A stretch of 64,000 bases of DNA, taken from Amylostereum areolatum. Its lineage: Eukaryota > Basidiomycota > Agaricomycetes > Russulales > Stereaceae. Below are positions 46,729 to 57,485 of this stretch, one piece after another. Below the pieces are notes generated by a model that made no database searches, was not told the origin of the DNA, and worked only from the letters and a program-made list of their open reading frames with translations. Within the stretch, counting starts at the first letter, position 1. Each line of letters opens with the position of its first letter. The DNA lies in NCBI GenBank assembly GCA_012932865.1, contig SAXG01000049.1:1-64000 (forward strand), in the 5' to 3' direction. Made by a program: the position numbers and the translations under genes.

Positions 46729-47842
46729 GGTACTTGGGATGCTGAGTCTGGGGTAGATGATTAGACGAGAACGATGATGAGCAGCAAACGATGGACGCCA
46801 CTTTATACGCGCCCCACTGGCAGAGCACTAAATTGAGCTCACATACACGCACGGGTCAGGCACAACGCAGACGACATAGGATTCGATTCAAACACGGCGC
46901 TTCCTCAGCTGGTCGAAGCGTACATAGGAGGGACCTGGGAAGACCGCACCGCCTTTCGATGGCAATGTCGGATAGAACGTGGCCGTATGGAGGCCAATTC
47001 CGAAGAAGTTGACGTGAAGATACCTGCTATAATTTAGTATATTTCGCCAGCAGCACTGGATATTAGATGGTCAGACCACTAATAACCGTCAAGGGAAATG
47101 AAACACGATGGCGAGTAGCGATGCCTGTAGCCTCACAATGCGAACGATGAGTTGCGATGAAGTTGCAATGTGCAAGGAAGAGCTAAACTGCGAGCCTCAG
47201 CGCGGGAGAAGCAGTGTCCAGTGCGTCCGACATGCGATGTATCGATCGGTGCACGTACATCGTCCGCTATCCAATTGTTATCCAGATTGCGCGTCATGGC
47301 CATGCTCCTCAGATCATGAGCGGCACTTCAAGAATGAAGAAGGACCTGAAGTCTATTAGCGGTTACTTCAATTATCAACGGAATGGCGACGGAACGAAGG
47401 AGAAATGGATGATCACTTCGTCGGACGAATGGAAGTTCGATGCCTTTACGACATCGGGTGTTTGCGAAGCCTCTATAAGGTCCTGTCGACTATATTTCTT
47501 TCATGAATACCACGGAAACGTTGACGAAGAGGCAGAGAAACTGAGACTTACATATCGCGATCCAGACCCCACTGGCAACTCTTCGTAGTCATCTACGAAT
47601 AGCGATGCACATGCATGCCTAGTGGGTTATACTCAGCATCGACCGGGGATGCTTCGAACCCGAGCTACTCTCACCTTCATTCAATTGATTGAGTTGAATT
47701 AGATAGATGGGCGAGCAGCGCCCTCTCGACCGTGCGGTGAATCTGACAGGAAGAAATGTGTCATCTCCGACAGTGCTTCTACTCTCGACAAATGTCCCGC
47801 GATTGCTCCCAAAAGTGCGGATTCCGCCTTTCCGCCAACGCA
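46729..47842. other. Spacer with one unsupported frame
   Basis: A 124-codon plus-strand frame (47214-47588) has an ordinary composition but no domain and no upstream or downstream exon. The rest is empty. Confidence 0.35.
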
Positions 47843-49338
47843 TCACACTAGGCACCCCTCAGTCTTCTCCCTATCGCAAAGCTGGGAGTCTCCCGCTTCT
47901 ACTGAGTCTGACTGAATCCCGAGAACCCTGACAGCAATCGCGGGAACAGGGACGTCCGCAACTTCAGTCCGGGGCGGGGCGGAGGAGGCGCTGTAGGTGA
48001 ACTGGTGCTCGCAAGGCGACTTCTTCAGTGCGACTATGACAATGATAAGGGTCGGATACATCCCCTGGCGCCATACACACGGATGCATCGCAAGAAAGAA
48101 CATCGGATGTCAGACGATGTAGGGCTCGGACAAGGAAGGAAGCCCAAGGGCGCACCGTAATCTGCGCGATACTCGCAACAAAGCATATGAAGAATTCCCT
48201 CGATCCAGATGCAAATCCCGACACGATTCCGATCAGCTGAGCACAGACGTCGGGAATATGTGAGCAGGGCGATCGCGCGGAAAGCCGAGCCGGGACCAAC
48301 TCACCCATATGGCGCAATAGAGCGCGCCTGATTCAACCAGAAGCGCCATGACGCCCTCGACGGCGGACCCCCTTCCTGCATTCTGAAGATATTTCTCGAT
48401 GCGACGGCGCAAAAGCCTACACGCGCGTCGAGTTCAGAAGGATGAAGAATGTGGAGAGAGCGAGAAGGAGACTGACCAGGCCTTGTATGTGATCAGCATC
48501 GTCGCGCATATGTTCGACACGAGCGACAAGACGAACGCTACAGCGAAGAATACGACAACGACAACGTGCTGGATCTCGTTCAAGTAGGCCAGCACTCCCA
48601 CGGTGATGGAGATGATGTAAAAGACTGCGTGGTATGGGGCATAGGTCAGTGAAAGAAGGACCTTGAACAACAAGGAAACGAACCGGGAATTGTAATGACA
48701 AAAGCTATGGATATCGCAACGACGAAGACGTTACGGGACCATATAACCGACGCCCTCCAGAGAACGATAATATCGCTCAAAATGATCTACAAGCACACGT
48801 TGGAGATATCCATGAAATACAACGGGGTGGAAGGCACGTACATTGACGATTGCAACCAAAAGCTGCACGAACAAGATGGTGGTAGTAGCATGGAATTCAC
48901 CCCTTGGTCGGTGTCGTTCACGTTTCCGGTCTAGAAACAGCAGGAGGGGATGCCCGTTGTTATATTCATTCCGGACGGACTGCACACCTAGCGCCCAATG
49001 GGTTGCCGACATGGTGTACATGACGACCGTGGCCGCAAACATAAGTCGAATAGGGCGACTCGCAAAGCCCCTGCGTCTAGGAATACGAAGTCAGATATCG
49101 TCGGACGCTTCGGCGGGATCGGATCGCACATGAGTATGGCCGAGGATAAGCAGATGAGGAGTGTGTACATTCCTGTAAGCGATGGACGGTACGCGTTAGG
49201 ATATTTCCGCAGAAGAGCTATGAGTGACTCGCCGTACAGGAGGGTCTCCGGGATCCCAGGAAATAATTGGAACTCAACCACCAGGTTTATCAGCGCTTCA
49301 AGCTGTTGCGTGCCGGACGCGGACTGAGGAGATGTCAT
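47843..49338 (-). CDS. Seven-transmembrane protein, copy 2
   Basis: Same family and order as copy 1: VEFQLFPGIPETLLYG, MYTLLICLSSAIL, FAATVVMYTMSATHW, IIVLWRASVIWSRNVFVVAI, VVVFFAVAFVLSLVSNICATM, MALLVESGALYCAIW and GMYPTLIIVIVALKKS. The first intron (49173-49232) begins with GC (TACG|GCGAGT), and splicing there restores the second helix. The ATG at 49336-49338 is used; a start 5 codons upstream or a separate 5' exon (MAISNDG, near 49485) is possible. The polar C terminus ends at 47843. Confidence 0.7.
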
Positions 49339-50665
49339 CGTGAAGGCGGACAAGGTCTAAGTTCGAGCGTGCACCTGATTTGAACAGGCTTATATGTAGG
49401 AGAGGGACCCGTGCGTGATCAAATCAGCGGCGATGGGGAAAGACTCACTTCTTCAGATGAAGCTGCCCCGTCGTTGGAGATCGCCATGGTAGAGTACATC
49501 TCATGAGCCGCGCTCGAGCATGGACGATGTGAAAGGAAACCGAGGCAGTAAGGTTTGAGTGCGTTCTTCCGTTTCTTCAGGGTCGGTAATGACGGTAGCT
49601 ATGAACAACTCATGGCAACACCGTATTGGCTTCCCAATAAATGCATTCTTATAGACCTTTAAGACCTCGTTGTCCTCAATCGCTACTCGTGCTGCGATCA
49701 GCCTGTGCTGTACACAAAGTCGAGTGTACACACCGATGCTATCAGACTGCCCGGCTGGAATTGCACATGTGTCACTGACCTCGGAACAGATGAAAACATG
49801 CCAGGGAGACAGTAAAACTGAGGCTTGTCTAACGGCGGTTTCCCGGTGTACAGTTTTCCAGGTGGAAAAGACCTTTTGAGTCGGAAGAAAATGAAAAGGC
49901 GTACTGACGTGAGATCGAGTCACTACGCACCTTTCTCGATTCATCAGAACAGTAAACGAAATGAACGCTCCTCCTCCTCACAAGATGTCCCACGGCGCAA
50001 TGGATGACAGATGTTGGAGTAACGGTTGCACCTGGTCGGAATCCTGAGCGTAGCTGGCCACAGGCTGTCGTTAGGATCCGGCGGAGGTGCCCAATTATAG
50101 AGTCCATCCATCGCTTCGGAACCCGATGCATGGGCCAGTAAACAGACTACATGAACGTCAGGCAAGCACAATCAGATATTGACATCGAACACGCACCTAA
50201 GTAGACCCAAACCCAGGCTCGCGCGTACTTATGGCAGTGGCCGCTCTTAGCGAGGTCCCCAGCTCCGAGTCTCCACCAATTTTAATTTGGACATTGATAG
50301 TGTTGGTCCCAGTATCGGTGTGGGAACGGTAGAAAGAGACCGCGGTGCACGCTGTTAGGCGTCGTCGCGGGTGGAAGTGGAAACCCCGCTGTCAGTGTAA
50401 CGTCGAGCGTTTGACACGACCATTGTATTTGACGTTGACGAGCGCCCAGGCGCCCAGGAGGGAGCGCGGAGCTGGAGCACCGTGCGATAAGTAGTTACGG
50501 TCACTCATCACAGTCCATCACACATCACGCATCACGATCTGACAGTCACGGCATAAGTAAAGCAAAAATGAAAACCTATGGTGTTTTCTAGTAGTCCGCG
50601 TTCTATGACACCGCACGAATCTCGATGTCCGTATCCATTCTAGAATTCGAGTGAGCTTGGGGACT
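49339..50665. other. Spacer
   Basis: Possible 5' exon of copy 2 near 49440-49490; otherwise only unsupported frames (for example 49501-49944 minus). Confidence 0.4.
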
Positions 50666-52160
50666 TCACTTAGCGATCCCGTACCCCGCTCCCGTCTCCA
50701 TGCTCTCGTCGTCCCTACCGCCACTCCCAGCGGATACCGTACAGCCGTCCAAGTTACCATCCTTCTCCTCGCGTCCTCTCCCCGTCTCCTCGTCCCCAAA
50801 CGATTCGACGGCCTCCGTGACAGTCACACGCAGCGGGTAGTCGCCTCTGTCGTCGTACTCGTATCCTTTCCCTACGTGAATGTCCGCGGGCTCCTTGCCC
50901 TTCAATATAGGGCTGAACACGCGCGAGGGGGACCTGGCCAGACGATCCCAGTTCACCGTGCGTGAGCGTGAGGCGCTGCGCGTGATGATGGTTGGAGGGA
51001 GCGCCGCCCTGGACGAGGTGGGGGAAAGAACGCCGAACCGGAAGCGGATTTGAAAGATAATGAGGGCGACGACAACACCCTTAGAATTTGCTGAAGTTAG
51101 CACACGAGATTGATGTGTTGATAGTGCGATGCGTACCACGAGCGCAGGCGACGTGTCCAGAAGGACAAATAGAGCTTTGCTTCTGGACATATAAGTGATG
51201 AAGAGGACGAGGGCGCCGGCGGTGTTGAGAGCACCGGACTGGATTAGGACACTGGCGACGGCAGAGCCGCGGCGGTGAAGTTGAGATACGTTCGACGTCT
51301 TCACCAACCGATGGGCAACAGCGACTGGGAATATGATGGTCAGGGTTGGGAAGCCTGCATCGACGACGCCAACAGAGTACGTGCCGGTGATACTGATGTT
51401 GAGGGCGGCGAGGACCGTGAACCAGATGGCGATCCACAGGTGGCTGGTGTCGAAGATGTCGAATTTGGAGCCTCCACGCAAAAGCTCGACAACAAACCCG
51501 ATTCCAGCGACTGCAATCCATTGTCATCAGGCATGAACGCGAAGACGAAACCTCGCGTGCGTACCCGCCATGAGGACCAACATCACTCCAGCTAGCGCGA
51601 CGATACGTTTGCTCTTGCCGTACACAACGTAGCATCTCCATACCTTGATCCTAGCATCATTAACTCGTCCTTTCGGCACGTTTCTGAACGACAAACCATG
51701 AATCCGTCGCACACCAGGCTCTGCAGAACGTAGAACGCGACTTTCACTAGGTTGATTGGCCGAGACAGGTCGTCATAGTACTCGTCCGGCGCATCTCGCG
51801 TGCCCAAAAAGGTCGTCATCGCGCGGGAGAGGTGGACGAGGAGATGCTGACGGTGCATCAGGGCTCTCACTCCTGGAGGTGACGGCGAGTGAACTTACGA
51901 TTACAGAAATGCAGAGCACAGAAGTCGACGCCACGATCAAAGTTTTGCGTGGCTGTCGGAGGCATGCGTCTCCTCCCCGGGCCTTCACCAACAGAACGGC
52001 CGCAACAGAATAAAACGCCGCGGATAAACCTGAACAGTATCAGGGTCGCCGTGAGCATCCGATCGCGGGACATGACATGAAGAGAGAGAAAAGACTCGCC
52101 GAAAAGCAGCGTCTCCAAGAATAGGCCCAGGAGCTCCGCTTTCTGAATCGAGATGCCCAT
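50666..52160 (-). CDS. Seven-transmembrane protein, copy 3 (divergent)
   Basis: Starts at 52158-52160. Exon 1 (52100-52160) is joined by a GC-AG intron (52030-52099, GCGAGT) to GLSAAFYSVAAVLLVK. Later segments are LIVASTSVLCISVI, INLVKVAFYVLQSLVCDGF, IKVWRCYVVYGKSKRIVAL, SHLWIAIWFTVLAALNISIT, VASVLIQSGALNTAGALVLF, then VVVALIIFQIRFRF and a long Ser/Asp/Gly-rich tail. It belongs to the same broad agaricomycete 7TM class but to a different subfamily from copies 1 and 2. Ligand and coupling unknown. Confidence 0.65.
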
Positions 52161-52892
52161 GTGTTGAAGACAGCCTGAAGGAAAGTACGCCAGAGCGCAT
52201 GCATGAATGGGAGCGCGGGCACCGTACTAAAAGGCGAAAGGAAGGCGATGCCGCATCTCTCCAGTCCTGATTATCACGAAAGACGGTGTCCACGGGCGAC
52301 CATGGGTTTCGATCCCTTGAAGGAGACGTGCCGTCGATGGTCTGTGCTAAGTTCGTATGGGCGGCGCGGTACAAGTCCTCCAGGCGTGTCCTGTTCCAGG
52401 GTGTTGGATTGAGATACCTGTCGTCGTCGAATTATGTATACGACCATGGTACGTGAATGAATGTGTATGATAGGCTGTAACGCAGCTGGATAAGGATATC
52501 GACGCGAAGGGACTTCGATCATCGATCATCACCTCTCGAAGTTGGCAGAGATCGAATCTCCTTCAAGAGTGGGAAAAAAAACCCCTTGTCGAATGAAGAT
52601 GACCTGGTCGGACTGAACATTGTGGCATCAGTTCCAGCTGTACTAGCGAGTGTCCAGTTACGCACGCAGGGAGTAGACGTACATGTAGATGCAGCGTTGG
52701 CGGTCTTGCTTACTACGTGGTACATGCTATCGTCTTTCCGTCCTGGACGCACACCCGTGGGTGCGGGTAGAGGTTCAAATGGACGGCACGATTTCTTCTT
52801 TCATAAATGTGTTTGATAAAGACATGACTTGATACAGAGTCGCGGGAGCCATTCACAAGATTCTCCTCCCACAGTAAGACCCGGCCTTGGGT
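52161..52892. other. Spacer
   Basis: No supported gene. Confidence 0.45.
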
Positions 52893-54267
52893 TTAGTCGT
52901 CGTGTTGCAAGCGCTGCGCAGGGGTAGAATTCGTACAAACGAGACGGCGCTCTCAAAATGAAAGGGCAACTCACCGTGCGTAGCTTCCACACGTTCTGGG
53001 TGTCGAGCACAATCGTCTGGTTGATATGCCTGCGAATGGTCCACACGGCGACTTCCCCGTCAGCAGGCCGCAACCGACCGCGATTGGCGACGCACTTGAT
53101 CAAGCAATGCTCGAACGACATCCCCGTGCTCTCCATGATCCCCGCCATCTGCTGCGGCAATATCGCGTCCAAGCGCTTGTGGTGCTTTCGCACGTCCGGC
53201 CAGAACGTCCGCGAATACCCTGCGACCTTGTACATGTCCTTGCTGCGCTCGCACGCGAACACGACGTCGACGAAGAGGTGTTCCGGCTCGCTGATGACGC
53301 CCGCGACGCGGAGCGGGTGGCGCCGACTCTTGAGCATTTCGAGCATCCCGCGCTCGATCTCGACGCGCGGCTTGATCTCGACGCTCTCGAGCTTGAGCAT
53401 GTAGCGCTGGGTGCCGGGCTTGGCGGGCGTGGCGTTGAACCACTCCTTGGGCGTTTGGAGGGGGACGAGGTCCCAGGTGAAGAAGATGACGAAGGTGTGG
53501 GAGTTGTGGGGGTGAGTGGAAAGCGAGAGCATGCGGTGGGCGAGGTAGAGGATGTGGCTGCAGATGACGTCAACGGCCATGGCGCGCGTGGAGAGCGTGA
53601 GGGTTTTGCTTTCGAACACCTCTGCCTCCGGGTCGGGCGCTTTACAGTAACGTTTGTGTTTCGGCCTGGGAGTCGTGCGTATTGTATCAGGTTGAATGAA
53701 CTCAGGGTGCGATCCGTGAATGTGCGCACCAGTCCGCCTTTTGGCACTAATAAACGTAGAGACCGACTGCGTCAGCATCGGCAGTGGTTGCCACTGGTTG
53801 GCACATATAACTCGGACGAAGGACGTGCCTCGCGACTGCAGTAAGCGGCGTGTTTGCACTATGATCGTAGGTTTAGGATTGAGTCGCGATGTGAACGAGA
53901 ACTGAAGCTGACTTTCGAGCACAAAGACAATTTCTTCCCCTCCTTATCGCAACGCACGCACCCATTGGTGAGTTTGGCGGTCTCGCGGGCCTCTGGCGTA
54001 ACCGGCGGGAGCTGATCGATAGTCGCTTTGGCTTGCTCCACAAATTCCTTGAGCTTCTTGTTGAACGCTCTGCAGAGCAAAAAATCGTGAGGACGACAAC
54101 GTTACCCGATCGACGAATCTCAGCGAGCTTGCAGCAAGGGCTAATGAAAGAACGAACGTGCGCGATTTCTCTGAGCTCTTCTTGCCTTCCTCAGGAGGAC
54201 TAATGGCAAGTTTAACGAGACTGAGAGACTCATCTACATCATCTGCGCCGGTGAAGGGAATATCCAT
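52893..54267 (-). CDS. MYND-type zinc-finger protein, copy 1
   Basis: Starts at 54265-54267. After an acidic leader and helix (FNKKLKEFVEQAKATIDQLP), a MYND finger is assembled across four exons: CVRCDKEGKKLSLCSK, CKHAAYCSRE (53829-53858), CQKADW, PKHKRYC. This supplies the Cys/His zinc ligands of a protein-protein interaction module. The intron after CKHAAYCSRE (53747-53828) begins GC. The C-terminal 250 residues (FVIFFTWDLVPLQTPKEWF, VWTIRRHINQTIVLDTQNVW) are shared with the gene at 62542. The last short exon gives RLQHDD and stops at 52893. Confidence 0.8.
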
Positions 54268-54342
54268 GGTTAAGCTGGCGTAGATATGAAGACGAACGGT
54301 GTTGTCAACTTCGCCGCCTCGCAGCTGGGTAGTATCACGTGG

Positions 54343-54892
54343 CAGGGCTCTCTTGACCTCTAACCACCACCATCACTTGGGATTGGGGACCCCAAGTGGG
54401 TGCGTGGGAGGCCTGGGGAGGCGAGAACCTGGCTTGCCAGGCTCGTCAAAGTCGGCAGCCCTCCGCCGCAAGCCAGCGACGTATGCGGAACGTCGTTGGT
54501 ACCCGCAGAACCGAGGCCGTCGACGTGGACGACGGCCCACCCCTCCTACCCACCCCGGTTTCCCCCGCTGAGTTCTTGAGGCCCAGCAATGTCTGGCTCC
54601 CTCTCCTCTATGCGCCAGCGCTGCGAGGCGGCAGTGTGCCTGCAGCTGTCGTCGACGCCCGCTGGTATGGGGTCCGGTTCTTCATGGGGCTTTGCCCCCC
54701 TTCACCGCGCGGCCCCCGCGTGCGGTTCTCCCAACGCGCCGTCTCTTGCCACTCGAGTTCGACGCATCCCTTCCTTTCAACGACCCTTCCATCCTTCTGT
54801 CCGACTCTGTTCTACCATACTTTCCGTTCACCTGTACCCTTCGGGGAGCCGCATTTAGTCTTAGGTACTTGACGCGGGATATAAATGTATTC

Positions 54893-54921
<29 letters not shown>
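54343..54921 (+). mobile_element. Poly(A)-tailed retroposon with 15-bp target-site duplication
   Basis: A 579-bp insertion ends in about 30 A residues (about 54892-54921). GGTAGTATCACGTGG stands directly before it (54328-54342) and directly after it (54922-54936). This is the mark of target-primed reverse transcription. The body is GC-rich, has no recognisable reverse transcriptase and no obvious tRNA-type A/B boxes, so it is either a 5'-truncated LINE end, a SINE, or a retrocopied transcript. Confidence 0.85.
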
Positions 54922-54923
<2 letters not shown>

Positions 54924-54936
54924 TAGTATCACGTGG

Positions 54937-55493
54937 TGCCAACGCGGGCAACGCCGGTCTAATCCCAAGTAACTTTCAAGCTTCAAGGTTGTTTGACTTG
55001 TTTCAAGGACTGCCTTTGTGCATCTCTGTGAGCGGGTACCGTCGGTCACCTACATGTTTTGCTTCTGAAGAAATCTTGTGCCATTCACCGTCGGAAGCCT
55101 GAAGGTGAGACGAATGACGGGCGACTGACCCGGACGAAGCCGGCCGCGAAGCCGAACTTCGTGCCGTTGTTGCGTCCGCACCCGACTGGTCGCGCTTCTC
55201 CCCACTTGTGTCGCGTCTTCCCTACAATGAACAAAGCTCCCGATTCTCCCCACAAGTCTTCCGTTCGGCGTAGGCTCCGCAGGCTAAGGATCGGGCCTCT
55301 CGCATTCATCAATTATCGCGCTGCAGGACGAAGTCGGGTATGGAGCACGGGAGTCCTTCAACGTCGGGTCGGGATGGGTGCCAGTGAGTGTCGTGCATCG
55401 GGAGGATGAGGTGCGTGCTCTGGTATTCAAAGATAATTCGGAAGGCTGAAGAACGACGACTCCGCGTTATTTCCAGACGTTTCTCTGGTTGCA
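54937..55493. other. Spacer, FDH promoter side
   Basis: No gene supported. Confidence 0.5.
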
Positions 55494-55500
55494 TATAAAA
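55494..55500 (+). promoter_or_regulatory. TATA box of the formate dehydrogenase gene
   Basis: TATAAAA 91-97 bases before the ATG at 55591. Confidence 0.6.
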
Positions 55501-55590
55501 GCTCGTTCGTGAACGGGAAGATCATCATCCACCCAACGCACCCAACCCCCAGAACCACTCCCAATCCTACTTCAGTCCCTCTAGAATATA

Positions 55591-57223
55591 ATGAAGGCGA
55601 GAAATCTTGCTCTCATCCGTGGTCGAGACGCTGACGTCGTGTCTACTCAGGTCCTTGCCATTCTTTACAACGGCTTCAAGGCTGCCAAGGCAGAACCTCG
55701 TCTGTTGGGTACCGTTGAAAACGAAGTACGTAGACATTCCGTTTGCATCACCTAACATAACCGACATCTCTCTAGCTCGGTCTCCGCGCATACCTCGAGT
55801 CCCAAGGCCACGAATTCATTGTATGTTCTCCCACTTTCGTGTCCACGGTGCTTGTGCCAACGCGTTTTCAGGTCTCGAGCGACAAGGAGGGTCCCAATAG
55901 CGACTTCCAGAAGCACATCGCCGATGTATGCGCACTTTCATCCACCCAATCGCTTTGTAGAGGCTGACGGCTATCTAGGCGGATATCCTCATAACCACAC
56001 CCTTCCACCCCGGCTATCTCACCCGCGAGCTTATGCAGAAGGTTGGATACATGCGTTTCCTGTAGACGCTGCCGCTCATATGACGTTTGGACAGGCGAAG
56101 AACCTCAAGCTTTGCGTCACGGCCGGCGTCGGCTCGGACCATATTGACCTGAACACGGCCGTCGAGAAGCAGATCCAGGTCCTGGAGGTGCGCATCTACC
56201 GTCCTTTCACTCCTTCGCCGCCCCCCGCTCATTTCACATCGCTTTAGGTCTCCGGCTCGAACGTGACGTCGGTCGCCGAGCACGCAGTCATGTCCATGCT
56301 CCTGCTGGTCCGCAACTTTGTTCCCGCCCACGAGATGATCGCCCGCGGCGACTGGAACGTGTCGGACGTCGCACGGAACGCGTTCGATCTCGAGGGCAAG
56401 GTCATCGGCACGCTGGGCGCTGGGCGGATTGGGCACCGCGTGCTTCAGCGGCTCGTGCCTTTCAATCCCAAGGAGCTGCTCTACTACGACTACAACCCGC
56501 TCCCGCCTGGTTCGTTTTTTTCCCTGGATAAGGACACGTAACTTACAGGCTTACAAACTTTAGCTGCTGAGAAGGCCATCAACGCCCGTCGGGTGGAAGA
56601 TCTCAAGGTTCGATTGTTTTGGTCGTCTGCCACGCGATGTATGCGCTGACGAGCTCGCCACAGGACTTTGTCTCCCAGTGCGACGTCGTCACCGTCAACG
56701 CGCCCCTGCACGAGGGCACGAAGGGACTCATCAACAAGGACCTCCTGCCCCACTTCAAGAAGGTATGGTTCCCCCTCCACGTCTCCCGTCCTCGTTCGCG
56801 TCGCTTAATGAACCACATCCGCACAGGGCGCCTGGCTCGTCAACACCGCCCGCGGCGCGATATGCAACGCGAACGACGTCGCCGCCGCGCTCAAGTCGGG
56901 CCAGCTGAACGGGTACGCGGGCGACGTGTGGAACGTGCAGCCGGCGCCCAAAGAGCATCCCTGGCGCACGATGACGAACGCGCTCGGCGGGGGCAACGGG
57001 ATGGTGCCGCATTATTCGGGCACGACGCTCGACGCGCAGGCGCGGTACGCGGCCGGGACGAAGCAGATATTGCAGAACTTCTTTGAGGGGAGGGAGCAAG
57101 AGCCCGGGAACGTGATCGTCGGGGTGGGCAAGTACGAGACGAAGGCTTGTGAGTCCCCGCTTTGTTGGTCAAGCTCGTCTGGGGACGGTGGGCTGATGTG
57201 CATTCGTAGATGGCCAACGCTGA
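55591..57223 (+). CDS. FDH1: NAD-dependent formate dehydrogenase
   Basis: Oxidises formate to CO2 with NAD+, a cytosolic reaction used by wood-decay fungi in oxalate/formate turnover. Eleven exons (55591-55596, 55651-55725, 55776-55820, 55872-55925, 55979-56041, 56095-56187, 56248-56509, 56564-56607, 56664-56762, 56827-57148, 57210-57223) total 359 codons. The first exon is only ATG-AAG and its intron begins GC, giving [15 protein letters not shown]. Diagnostic motifs are [65 protein letters not shown] (NAD loop), [21 protein letters not shown] and [16 protein letters not shown] with the catalytic His. Intact. Confidence 0.95.
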
Positions 57224-57485
57224 AGATGGTAAAAGGAACCGCTTCGTCCGTCAATACTGGTTTGAAACATGTTCCTGTTCGTGCTGTATACACTACTCTG
57301 AACCAAATGCATTTCTAATTTTATGATGATCCATTTGCACCCACGAGATGAAGATACAAGTTATTGATATGATGGTAGAAATACAGGTTGGCATTTGTAA
57401 GGCTATAACGATAGGCGTACATGTGCACGGAGAGGCTGCCATACAACAGCCCAAGTACAATGAAGGGTCGACAACGAGAGGCGAA

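Noticed and set aside
47630..47700. tRNA-like T-loop sequence (GGGTTCGAA on the minus strand)
   Set aside because: No pairing T stem, anticodon arm or acceptor stem could be drawn around it.
49501..49944. 147-codon minus-strand frame
   Set aside because: No domain, no partner exons, lies in the promoter side of 7TM copy 2.
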